A stretch of DNA of 47,655 nt from the NCBI GenBank assembly GCA_007133465.1, contig SLMP01000009.1:1-47655 (forward strand). The letters run 5' to 3'. Positions 37,022-44,529 of the stretch are shown in pieces. The notes below the pieces were generated by a model, which searched no databases, was not told the DNA's origin, and saw only the letters and a program-made list of their open reading frames with translations. Made by a program: the position numbers and the translations under genes. Origin of the DNA: Nitriliruptoraceae bacterium (GTDB taxonomy: Bacteria; Actinomycetota; Nitriliruptoria; Nitriliruptorales; Nitriliruptoraceae). Positions within the stretch are counted from its first letter, which is position 1. Each line of letters begins with the position of its first letter.

Positions 37022-37027
37022 TAGCGT
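37022..37027 (+). promoter_or_regulatory. Possible -10 element TAGCGT
   Basis: TAGCGT, 38 bp before the PEBP gene. Confidence 0.3.
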
Positions 37028-37064
37028 GAGGCCATCAGCCGTACCCGACCGAGGAGCACCGCCT

Positions 37065-37517
37065 GTGGGCCTGAACATCAAGGACCTGTCCATCGCCAGT
37101 CCCGACGTCGACGCACGCTTCGACGACCGCTTCGCCTATGACAAGGGCAACGAGGTGCCGCGGCTGACGATCGCCGGCGTCCCGGAGGAGGCCGTCGAGC
37201 TCGCGGTGATCTGTCACGACCCGGACGCGCCGCTGCCGCACGGCTGGACCCACTGGACCCTCTACGGCATCCCCGCGGAGGTCACGGAGCTCGGCACCGA
37301 CGCCGACGAGACCTACCGAGCCGGCCCGAACGACTACGGCGAGCAGGGGTGGGGAGGCCCGTACCCGCCGCCGGGCCACGGTGACCACCACTACTACTTC
37401 TGGGTCTACGCGCTGTCCCGGCCCGTCGAGGGGACGCCGACGCGGCAGGAGTTCCTCGACACCTACGGCGACGCCATCGTCGAGCAGAACCGGATGGTCG
37501 CGACCTACGCGAACTAG
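37065..37517 (+). CDS. PEBP/YbhB-family protein
   Basis: 150 residues of the phosphatidylethanolamine-binding-protein fold. The ligand pocket residues are in VICHDPDAP (around 48-56) and HGWTHWTLYGIP; GWGGPYPPPGHGDHHYYFWVYAL matches the second conserved block. No signal peptide is seen. Bacterial members bind small anionic ligands, mostly uncharacterised. GTG start with GAGGAG eight bases upstream. Confidence 0.9.
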   Translation: MGLNIKDLSIASPDVDARFDDRFAYDKGNEVPRLTIAGVPEEAVELAVICHDPDAPLPHGWTHWTLYGIPAEVTELGTDADETYRAGPNDYGEQGWGGPYPPPGHGDHHYYFWVYALSRPVEGTPTRQEFLDTYGDAIVEQNRMVATYAN

Positions 37518-37529
37518 CAACCCGTCCCC

Positions 37530-37558
37530 GCCGGCCGTCGACGTCGTCGGCGGCCGGC
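37530..37558. terminator. Bidirectional terminator between convergent genes
   Basis: GCCGGCCG (37530-37537) pairs perfectly with CGGCCGGC (37551-37558) around a 13-base loop. It lies between the stops of the PEBP gene and the ferredoxin gene. Confidence 0.6.
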
Positions 37559-37564
37559 TCGTCG

Positions 37565-37789
37565 TCAGGGCGCGACGTGCTCGCCCGTGTCCGCGTCCGT
37601 GACGGTGATGGCCTCCACGGGGCAGGTCTGCGCGGCGTGGACGACGGCCTCGTCGTCCGCGAACGGACCGCCACGCACGACCGAGGCGAACATCGCCTCG
37701 TCGAAGGTGAAGGCCATCGGGGCGATCGCGGTGCACAGCCGGGCGCCGGTACACACCCGCGAGTCGACCTCGGCGTCGTAACGGGGCAT
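37565..37789 (-). CDS. Single-cluster ferredoxin, 3Fe-4S type
   Basis: 74 residues. RVCTGARLC near 11-19 and CPVEAI near 56-61 match the small ferredoxins that lack the second cysteine of the usual CxxCxxC, typical of actinobacterial P450 redox partners and binding a 3Fe-4S cluster. AIAPMAFTFDE is the conserved following block. No P450 is within the window, so its partner is elsewhere. Confidence 0.85.
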   Translation of the reverse strand: MPRYDAEVDSRVCTGARLCTAIAPMAFTFDEAMFASVVRGGPFADDEAVVHAAQTCPVEAITVTDADTGEHVAP

Positions 37790-37881
37790 CGTCCATATCC
37801 GTCCGTCGCGGTGCCCGGGGCGGTGTCACTGCGGGCGACAGCGTACGACCACCGACCCCCGGGGGGCCAGTACCCGGCCAT

Positions 37882-38199
37882 TCAGGTCCCGAGCACCAGC
37901 ACGGTCCCCGTCGCGGCGAGCGCGACGACCACGGCGATGGCGGCGCGAGCGACCAGGGGCAGACCACCGGCCTCGGCGTCGCCCTCGAACCATCGCCGCC
38001 TGGCCACGTTGCGCTGCGTCCCCTCGAGGACGGCGCCCACCGCCACGATCGCCATGCAGGCGCACAGGGCCGCCAGCGCCGGCGCGTCGCGGGTCACCGC
38101 GACCCGTGCGAGCACCAGCGCGGCACCCGTCGAGGACAACCCCGTCCGCGACCACGCCAAGCTCGTGCGTTCGGGCTGGAGCCCCGGGTCCGCACTCAC
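37882..38199 (-). CDS. DUF202 membrane protein, copy 2
   Basis: 105 residues. PERTSLAWSRTGLS near the N-terminus is the DUF202 signature, followed by three hydrophobic helices. GTG start overlaps the stop of the upstream DUF202 gene by GTGA. Such paired short membrane proteins are common in actinobacteria, with unknown function. Confidence 0.8.
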   Translation of the reverse strand: MSADPGLQPERTSLAWSRTGLSSTGAALVLARVAVTRDAPALAALCACMAIVAVGAVLEGTQRNVARRRWFEGDAEAGGLPLVARAAIAVVVALAATGTVLVLGT

Positions 38200-38573
38200 G
38201 GGAACGATCGCACGAGCGCGAACGCGCTGATCAGTGCGATGCCGAGGATCGTCGCGATCACGACCAGGCCACCCGCCCCGGCCGGCATGGGCGCACCCAG
38301 GCGCATCGCCCGCTCGACCCGGCCCCACTGCACGTAGGCCAGGATCACGGTCATCCCGCCTCCGACGAACGCGACCACGGCGATCACCTCGACCAGCCAG
38401 GCGGGGCTGACGAGGTCCGAGAGGGCCACGACCGCGACACCGGCGACCACCAGCGCGAGCGCCGTTCGCAACCAGGCGAGCAACGTCCGCTCGTTGGCGA
38501 GGGTGAAACGCGGATCGGGCTCCTCCCCCACCTCGTAGACCCGCCGGGGACGTCGCGTGGGCATCATCGGCAC
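38196..38573 (-). CDS. DUF202 (YidH-like) membrane protein, copy 1
   Basis: 125 residues if translation starts at GTG 38573; ATG codons at 38567 and 38564 are also possible. NERTLLAWLRTALALVVAG near 26-44 is the DUF202 signature, followed by two more membrane helices. It lies only ten bases after the aldehyde dehydrogenase stop, so it may be on that transcript, although no functional link is known. Confidence 0.8.
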   Translation of the reverse strand: MPMMPTRRPRRVYEVGEEPDPRFTLANERTLLAWLRTALALVVAGVAVVALSDLVSPAWLVEVIAVVAFVGGGMTVILAYVQWGRVERAMRLGAPMPAGAGGLVVIATILGIALISAFALVRSFP

Positions 38574-38583
38574 CTGGCCCCGC

Positions 38584-40011
38584 TCAGCTGATCACGGCCG
38601 AGCGGATCTCGGTCATCTCCTGGACGGCGTAGGCCGGCCCCTCGCGGGTGTTGCCGGAGTCGCGCAGCCCACCGTAGGGCATCTGGTCGGCGCGCCACGT
38701 CGGGACGTCGTTGACGATCACCCCACCGAAGTCGAGGACCTCGATCGCACGCTTCGCGACGGCGAGGTCGGAGGTGAAGATCCCGGCGTGCAGCCCGTAG
38801 CGGGTGTCGTTGGCCAGCGCGAACGCGTCCTCGACGTCCGCGTAGGTCTGCACGCCGAGGACCGGCCCGAAGACCTCCTGGCTGCACACCTTCATGTCCG
38901 GCTCGACGTCGACGAGCACGGTGGGCTTCAGCACCCCGTCGCCACCGACCTCACCCCCGGCGACCACCCGAGCGCCGTCGCCGACCGCGTCGTCGATCCA
39001 GCTCGTGACCCGGTCGCGGTTCTCGCGGTCGATCAACGCGGAGACCTGGGTCGCGTCGTCGAGCGGATCGCCGACCACCAGCGCGTCGACCGCCTCGGCG
39101 AGGGCAGCGGTGAAGTCCTCCGCGACGTCCTCGTGCACCAGCACGCGCTGGACGGAGATGCACGACTGCCCGGCGTGCGCGGTGCCGGCGACGGCGATCT
39201 TGCTGGCGGCCGTCCGCCAGTCGCCGTCCGGCTGGATGATGACCGGCGCGTTGTTGCCGAGCTCGAGCGACACCTTCTTCCTCGGCGCCTGGGCGCGGAT
39301 GCCCCAACCGACCTCCGGGGAGCCGGTGAAGGTGATCATCGCGACGTCGTCGTGCTCGACCAGGGCCGCGCCGACCTCGCTGCCGGACCCGGTGACCACG
39401 TGCAGGTACCCGGCGGGGAGCCCGCAGCGGTCGAGCAGCAGCTCGGCGAGCTTGATGCCGGAGAACGGGGTCTGCCCCGCGGGCTTGAGCACCACCGCGC
39501 AACCGGCGGCGATCGCCGGCGCGAGCTTGTGGGCGACGAGGTTGAGCGGGAAGTTGAAGGGCGTGATCGCTCCGACCACTCCGACGGGCACGCGCAGCGT
39601 GAAGCCGAGCCGGCCCTCCCCCGCCTGCGCCGCGTCCAGCGGCAGGACCTCGCCGGCGAGGGAGCGACACGCCGCCGCGGAGAACCGGAAGGTCGAGACG
39701 CAGCGTGACACCTCGGCGCGGGCCGTCGTGATCGGCTTGGCCGCCTCCAGCGCGATCGTGCGCGCGAGGTCCTCGAACACCTCCTCGTCGCCGAGCAGCT
39801 CCGCCGCCCGGTCGAGGATCTCCGCGCGCCGCCAGGCCGGCAGCGGGTCGTCGCGCATCGTCCGCTGCGCCGCCGCCACGGCGCGGTCGACGTCCTCACG
39901 CGAGCAGCGGGGCACCTCGCCGATGAGGCGGTCGTCGTAGGGCGCGCGGATCTCCATCGACGTGTCGGTCGTGACGTGCTCGCCGTCGATGCGAGCGGGG
40001 TGCTGGCTCAT
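38584..40011 (-). CDS. NAD(P)-dependent aldehyde dehydrogenase, succinate-semialdehyde type
   Basis: 475 residues of the ALDH superfamily. Catalytic Cys284 in AGQSCISVQR, general base Glu250 in LELGNNAP (asparagine replaces the usual second glycine), cofactor loop TFTGSPEVGWGI near 228-239. It follows the class III aminotransferase by 93 bp. A GABA/succinate-semialdehyde pair is one reading; in the homoprotocatechuate pathway an ALDH also oxidises succinate semialdehyde released at the end. Substrate not proven. Confidence 0.88.
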   Translation of the reverse strand: MSQHPARIDGEHVTTDTSMEIRAPYDDRLIGEVPRCSREDVDRAVAAAQRTMRDDPLPAWRRAEILDRAAELLGDEEVFEDLARTIALEAAKPITTARAEVSRCVSTFRFSAAACRSLAGEVLPLDAAQAGEGRLGFTLRVPVGVVGAITPFNFPLNLVAHKLAPAIAAGCAVVLKPAGQTPFSGIKLAELLLDRCGLPAGYLHVVTGSGSEVGAALVEHDDVAMITFTGSPEVGWGIRAQAPRKKVSLELGNNAPVIIQPDGDWRTAASKIAVAGTAHAGQSCISVQRVLVHEDVAEDFTAALAEAVDALVVGDPLDDATQVSALIDRENRDRVTSWIDDAVGDGARVVAGGEVGGDGVLKPTVLVDVEPDMKVCSQEVFGPVLGVQTYADVEDAFALANDTRYGLHAGIFTSDLAVAKRAIEVLDFGGVIVNDVPTWRADQMPYGGLRDSGNTREGPAYAVQEMTEIRSAVIS

Positions 40012-40029
40012 GGGACGCTCCTCGCGGGT

Positions 40030-40100
40030 CGGTCGTCGGTCGTCGGTCGTCTGGTCGGGCGGTCGAGCGCGGCCGAGTGCGGCCGAGCGCGGCCGAGCGC
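40030..40100. repeat. Short tandem repeats between aminotransferase and ALDH genes
   Basis: GGTCGTC recurs about three times (40030-40051), then GCGGCCGAGY about three times (40068-40099). The 93-bp spacer holds no gene. It may be slippage-derived. Confidence 0.55.
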
Positions 40101-40104
40101 CGCG

Positions 40105-41361
40105 TCAGCCGGTGGCGGCGAGCGCGCGGTCGAAGGCGGCGAGCGCGGCCTCGACCTGGTCGTCGCCGATGACCAGCGGCGGGATCCACCGCACGGTCGA
40201 ACCGAACGGACCACAACTCATCACGATGACCCGCTCCTCGCGGAGCAGGTGCGCCAGGATCGCCGCCGTCCGGGACGCATCCGGGGTCCCCTCCGCGTCC
40301 ACGATCTCCGTCGCCAGCATGGCGCCGAGGTTGCGGTTCTCACCGATCGCGGGATGCCTCGCCGCCAGGTCGTCCAGGCCGGCGCGGAACCGGTCCCCGA
40401 CCGCAGCTGCCCGCTCGAGGAAGCCGGGCTCGGTCATCACGTCGATGGTGGCGAGCGCCGCCGCGCAGCCCATCGGGTTGCCGCCGTAGGTCCCGCCGTG
40501 CGAGCCGGTCGGCCAGCGACGCATCAGCTCCGCGGACGAGCCGACGGCCGAGACCGGGAAGCCCGAGGCGATGCCCTTGGCCATCACGAGGACGTCGGGC
40601 TGCAGGTCGTGGTGCTCGATCGCGAACAACCGTCCGGTGCGCCCGAAGCCGGTCTGCACCTCGTCGGCGACGAACAGGATGCCGAGGTCGCGGCACCGGT
40701 CCCGCAGGCCGTGGAGGAACCGGGTCGGCGCCGGGACGTAGCCGCCCTCGCCGAGGACCGGCTCGATCATCACGCAGGCGACCTCGCTCGGGGCCGTCTG
40801 GGTGCGCAGCAGCAGGTCGAACTCCCTGAGGCAGCGGTCGATCGCGGCGTCCTCGTCCTCGCCGGTGAGGAAGGTGTACGGGAACGGCGCCACGAACACC
40901 CCCGACGGTAGTGGCGCGTGCCCTGCCCGGTAGACGGTCTTCGAGGTGGTCATCGCCATCGTCAGGTGCGTGCGGCCGTGGAACGAGCCCTGGAAGACGA
41001 TGACGTGCGGGCGGCCGGTCGCCTGCTTCGCGAGCTTGACCGCTGCCTCGGTGGCTTCCGCGCCGGAGTTGGCGAGGAAGAAGCGCTCGATCGGATCCGG
41101 GGTGATCTCCGCGAGCCGCGCGGCCAGCGGCTCGAGGCGGTCGTGGCGGTAGCAGTTCACCTGCGCGTGCAGGAACCGGCCCGCCTGCTCGCGGATCGCC
41201 TCGACGACGTGCGGGTGGCAGTGACCGGTGTTGACCACGCCGATCCCGGACGTGAGGTCGAGGTGGTCGACCCCGTCGGTGGTCGTGACGACCGCGCCGG
41301 CGCCGTGGCTGACCTGCAGGTCCGTCAACTCGAACCAGACGTCCGCGAGGTGGGTGTCCAT
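40105..41361 (-). CDS. Class III PLP-dependent aminotransferase, GABA-transaminase-like
   Basis: 418 residues. The PLP lysine is Lys262 in VMAKGIASGFP, with Asp233-Glu234 in FVADEVQTGFGRTG; SGAEATEAAVKLAKQATG and SFHGRT are class III motifs. The best-known match in this length class is 4-aminobutyrate aminotransferase, but omega-amine transaminases for putrescine or aryl-ethylamines share the pattern. ATG at 41361 with GAGGAG upstream. Context with an ALDH and the HpaD-like dioxygenase leaves open an amine-to-acid conversion feeding ring cleavage. Confidence 0.88.
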   Translation of the reverse strand: MDTHLADVWFELTDLQVSHGAGAVVTTTDGVDHLDLTSGIGVVNTGHCHPHVVEAIREQAGRFLHAQVNCYRHDRLEPLAARLAEITPDPIERFFLANSGAEATEAAVKLAKQATGRPHVIVFQGSFHGRTHLTMAMTTSKTVYRAGHAPLPSGVFVAPFPYTFLTGEDEDAAIDRCLREFDLLLRTQTAPSEVACVMIEPVLGEGGYVPAPTRFLHGLRDRCRDLGILFVADEVQTGFGRTGRLFAIEHHDLQPDVLVMAKGIASGFPVSAVGSSAELMRRWPTGSHGGTYGGNPMGCAAALATIDVMTEPGFLERAAAVGDRFRAGLDDLAARHPAIGENRNLGAMLATEIVDAEGTPDASRTAAILAHLLREERVIVMSCGPFGSTVRWIPPLVIGDDQVEAALAAFDRALAATG

Positions 41362-41604
41362 CGTTGCTCCTCGGTGGGCGGCGCCTGCGTGCGCGAGGTC
41401 CGCCGGTGACTCCGTGCGACCGGGCGCCACCGTGTGGCACCCCGGGGGGCCGTCGCGCCGGCTGGCGCAGCCAAGCACCTACGGCCCGCGCCGGCTTCGT
41501 GCACCTGGCCAGAGCGCCACGCTCGACACGGGCCACCTGGCACAGCAGCCGCTCGCCCGGCCGGCCCCGGGCCTCTCGGGGCCGCCGCGCCAACGGCTCG
41601 ACCA

Positions 41605-42480
41605 CTACGCGGTCCAGCCGCCCTCGGGACGCTCGAACCAGACGTGGACCTGCCCGGTGCCGGTGGCGTTCTCGTAGTCGGAGAACAGCTCGCCCTTGGC
41701 CGTGCAGTCACGACCACCGATCGCGGCGCTCATGGCGAGGACGTGCCCGAACCCGCCCTCCGGGTTGTGGGGGTGGTAGGCGTCCATCCCGTCGATGATG
41801 CGCGCGTGGTCGCCGGCCTGCATCCACGCGAGGCGCTCCTCGTCGGCGGCGCGGGCCTCCGGGGTGATGATGTGGCTCGGGTCGGAGGCCTCGTGCTTGG
41901 GCAGCTCCTTGAGCCGGTGGAAGGTGTGGCTCATGCCGCCGCTGGCGAGGACCACGACCCGCCGGTCGGACGCCGCCACGGCCTCGCCGATCGCCCGGCC
42001 GAAGGTCAGGAAGTCGTCGTCGTCACCGGTCTGCACGATCGAGCACGACACGAACCGCTCCCCACGGTGCAGGTAGTGCACCAGGTTCACGGTGGCGTAG
42101 TAGACGGGCAGGTACGGGTCGTCGATCGCCGTGGTCGGGGTGCCGAGCTCGTTGCCGTGCTTCTCGATCAGCCGAGCGAGCTCCGGATCGCCGTCGTAGT
42201 CGTAGGGCACCTGGCGCATGCCCCGTGGCAGCTCCGACGAGGTCATCTTGCCCTCGCGGTGCTCGTGCGACGACACGATGTGCTCGACGGTCGTGAACCA
42301 GTGGGTGTCGAGGATCACGATGGTGTCCGGCTGCAGGCGGTCGAGCACCTCGTCACGGAGCCGGATCATGCCGGGGACGAGGGAGATCTCCTCGCCCTCG
42401 TTGAGCCCCCGGCGAATCGGCTCGTCGAACATGATGGTGGGCGCGTGCGAGACGAGGCCCGCTCCGACGATCTCTCCCAT
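41605..42480 (-). CDS. hpaD: HpaD-like class III extradiol dioxygenase
   Basis: 291 residues of the LigB-type family. It aligns well by eye with 3,4-dihydroxyphenylacetate 2,3-dioxygenase: iron ligands His12 in SHAPT and His60 in LDTHW, then a Glu in the NPEGGFGHV region; SSELPRGM, DYDGDPELARLI and VLASGGMSH are shared blocks. It would open the ring of homoprotocatechuate to 5-carboxymethyl-2-hydroxymuconate semialdehyde. ATG at 42480 is seven bases after AGGAG. It follows the ADC-family gene by 54 bp. Confidence 0.85.
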   Translation of the reverse strand: MGEIVGAGLVSHAPTIMFDEPIRRGLNEGEEISLVPGMIRLRDEVLDRLQPDTIVILDTHWFTTVEHIVSSHEHREGKMTSSELPRGMRQVPYDYDGDPELARLIEKHGNELGTPTTAIDDPYLPVYYATVNLVHYLHRGERFVSCSIVQTGDDDDFLTFGRAIGEAVAASDRRVVVLASGGMSHTFHRLKELPKHEASDPSHIITPEARAADEERLAWMQAGDHARIIDGMDAYHPHNPEGGFGHVLAMSAAIGGRDCTAKGELFSDYENATGTGQVHVWFERPEGGWTA

Positions 42481-42534
42481 GGTCAAGCTCCTGTCGTGGT
42501 CGGGGTGCTGGCGGTGGTGACGGGACCGGACGGC

Positions 42535-43341
42535 CTAGGCGCCGTCGCGGTAGGTCTCGAGGGTGGTGCCGCCGGCGAAGGTCGCGCCGACCTGCCGGTA
42601 GTAGGCACCGAGCAGCTCGCGGGGCGCGAGCCGGTCGAACTCCTCGGTCGGGCTCGCGAACAGCTCGAGGTCGGCGTCACCGACGAAGATCGGGCCGGCC
42701 TCGACGTCGGTCGTCTTCAGCGACACGAGCTCGTGCAACGATGGCGGGGCGTCGGGCCCTTCGATCGACGGCACGAACCGCGTGTGCGCCATGGCATGCG
42801 CGTTGACGAACCCGCCGGTCTCGCTCGTCCCGGTGATCGTGAACGTCGCCTGCGCCAGCCGACGGTCGTAGGCGGCGAGCGTCGCACCGAAGCGTCCGCC
42901 CGGCTGGAGCCGTGGCCCCGCCTTGCCGAACGGCACCGGACGGGTCATGCGGATCGCACCGAGCTTCTTCGGGTAGCCCTGATAGTGCCCACGGGCCATG
43001 GCGAAGTCGGTGTCGACCCAGATGTACGCGCAGCGGGAGACGTGCTCCCCGCGGTACCGGCCGCGGATGACGAAGAAGACCTCCTTGTACTGCGACCGCA
43101 CGGGGTCGAGCAGCTCCTCCCCGCCGTCGCTGCACGACTGCCAGTCGGCCCACACGAGCGCGACGGCACCGGGATCGTCCGCAGGCTCCAGCGGTTCCGG
43201 AAGCAACTCGATCACGTGGTCGGGATCCGTCCGGTACTCGATCGTGAGCAGGTCCCCGGAGTAGTGCCAGGGTGGCGGCGGCAGCAGCGACGAGCGTCCC
43301 GTCGCCGTCCGTGGGAACAGGAAACCCTCGAGGTCGCTCAC
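42535..43341 (-). CDS. Acetoacetate-decarboxylase-family enzyme
   Basis: 268 residues of the ADC fold. GYPKKLGAI at 122-130 holds the Lys-Lys pair (125-126) that forms the Schiff base in acetoacetate decarboxylase. Some family members are dehydratases or aldolases rather than decarboxylases. The gene starts at GTG and is the first of the leftward unit whose promoter overlaps an inverted repeat; it is likely co-transcribed with hpaD. It may decarboxylate or isomerise a ring-cleavage product; this role is not established. Confidence 0.83.
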   Translation of the reverse strand: MSDLEGFLFPRTATGRSSLLPPPPWHYSGDLLTIEYRTDPDHVIELLPEPLEPADDPGAVALVWADWQSCSDGGEELLDPVRSQYKEVFFVIRGRYRGEHVSRCAYIWVDTDFAMARGHYQGYPKKLGAIRMTRPVPFGKAGPRLQPGGRFGATLAAYDRRLAQATFTITGTSETGGFVNAHAMAHTRFVPSIEGPDAPPSLHELVSLKTTDVEAGPIFVGDADLELFASPTEEFDRLAPRELLGAYYRQVGATFAGGTTLETYRDGA

Positions 43342-43362
43342 GTGTCGCCGTCTCCCTCCAAC

Positions 43363-43378
43363 CGTTCGGGGCCGAACG
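43363..43378. promoter_or_regulatory. Operator 1: inverted repeat CGTTCGG-N2-CCGAACG
   Basis: Perfect seven-base arms with a two-base centre. On the minus strand TATCGT (43376-43381) forms the -10 of the ADC gene and runs into the repeat, so a protein bound here would cover -10 and the start of transcription. Confidence 0.75.
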
Positions 43379-43446
43379 ATACCGTCATGTCGCGCCGCTG
43401 ACCACCCTGCCGTGCGGACGGTGGACGGACCATCCAGCTCGACTAC

Positions 43447-43462
43447 CGTTCGGACCCGAACG
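43447..43462. promoter_or_regulatory. Operator 2: inverted repeat CGTTCGG-N2-CCGAACG
   Basis: Same arms as operator 1. TACCGT (43444-43449) is a plus-strand -10 candidate for the FAH-family gene and overlaps the repeat in the same way. The two centres are 84 bp apart, eight helical turns. Confidence 0.75.
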
Positions 43463-43541
43463 AGGCTCAGTGCCGGCTCGCGCCAGCACGTCCACGAGAC
43501 CGCGTCCGCGACCAGGCCTGGCGAAGACCGAGGAGGCACCC

Positions 43542-44393
43542 ATGGAGACCCGCAGGATCCTGCTCGAGGGCGCGGTGACGCCCGTGGTACGCGACGGCGA
43601 GCAGCTCGTCGCCGGCGACGGCCGCCGGATCGCGATCGTCGATGCGATCCACCTCCCGCCGGTCGTGCCCTCCAAGATCCTGTGCGTCCACCTCAACCAC
43701 CGCAGCCGGGTCGAGGAGTTCCAGACCTCGCTGCCGCCTGCCCCGACCTACTTCCACAAGCCGGTCAGTTCGCTCAACGCCCACGAAGGTCACGTCGTGC
43801 GACCCGACCGCTGCGAGTGGCTGAACTACGAGGGCGAGATCGCGATCGTGATCGGTCGCACCACCCGCAACGTGAGCCAGGACCAGGCCTGGGAGCACAT
43901 CGCCGGGTACACCATCGCCAACGACTACGGGCTGCACGACTTCCGCGACACCGACGCCGGGTCGATGCTGCGGGTGAAGGGCTCCGACACCCTCTGCCCG
44001 CTCGGCCCGGGGCTCATCTTCGCGGACAGCTGGGACCCGCGTGATGGCAAGCGCATCCGCACGCTCGTCAACGGCGAGGTCCGCCAGGACGGCTCGACCG
44101 CGGAGATGCAGTGGGACATGGCCTACCTCGTCGCCGACCTGGCGCGCACGATCACGCTCGAACCCGGTGACGTGATCCTGTCCGGGACGCCGGCGAACTC
44201 CCGTCCGGTCCAACCCGGCGACGTCGTCGAGGTGCAGGTGGAGGGGCTCGGCACGCTGCGCAACACGATCGTCGCCGGGCCAACGCCGATCCGCGACGAC
44301 GTCGGCGCGCAGCCGACCGTGTCGGAGGAGGTCCTGTCGACCGCACTGGGCGGCGACTGGGAGTTCCGCGGCGTGCGAGGCCCGCGTCGCTGA
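43542..44393 (+). CDS. Fumarylacetoacetate-hydrolase-family enzyme, HpaG-like
   Basis: 283 residues. The metal ligands are Glu97 and Glu99 in NYEGEIA and Asp128 in IANDYG; KPVSSLNAHEGHV and GDVILSGTPA are FAH blocks. In homoprotocatechuate breakdown FAH-family HpaG decarboxylates and isomerises the ring-cleavage acid, which suits the neighbouring hpaD. Related enzymes hydrolyse acylpyruvates. ATG with GAGGAGG upstream. Divergent from the ADC/HpaD unit and sharing its operator. Confidence 0.88.
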   Translation: METRRILLEGAVTPVVRDGEQLVAGDGRRIAIVDAIHLPPVVPSKILCVHLNHRSRVEEFQTSLPPAPTYFHKPVSSLNAHEGHVVRPDRCEWLNYEGEIAIVIGRTTRNVSQDQAWEHIAGYTIANDYGLHDFRDTDAGSMLRVKGSDTLCPLGPGLIFADSWDPRDGKRIRTLVNGEVRQDGSTAEMQWDMAYLVADLARTITLEPGDVILSGTPANSRPVQPGDVVEVQVEGLGTLRNTIVAGPTPIRDDVGAQPTVSEEVLSTALGGDWEFRGVRGPRR

Positions 44394-44403
44394 TCCTTCC
44401 CGT

Positions 44404-44484
44404 TCCGACCAGGAGAAGGTCCTCCTCCTCGGCCACTCGTGGGGTTCCCTCATCGGGATCCAGGCCGCTGCTCGCTCGCCGGAG
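44404..44484 (+). pseudogene. Remnant of an alpha/beta-hydrolase gene
   Basis: Twenty-seven codons right after the FAH stop read SDQEKVLLLGHSWGS, then LIGIQAAARSPE. GHSWGS with the flanking strand and helix is the nucleophile elbow of proline-iminopeptidase-like alpha/beta hydrolases. There is no start codon and nothing recognisable before or after, so only an internal fragment survives, trapped between two convergent genes. Confidence 0.75.
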
Positions 44485-44529
44485 CGATCCGCGGCCGGGC
44501 CCGGCGACGTCCGGCCGCCGTCGGTCGGC

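Noticed and set aside
38584-40011. LELGNNAP in the aldehyde dehydrogenase as an inactivating change
   Set aside because: The catalytic Glu and Cys are intact; Asn for Gly at the next site is tolerated in related enzymes as far as I know.
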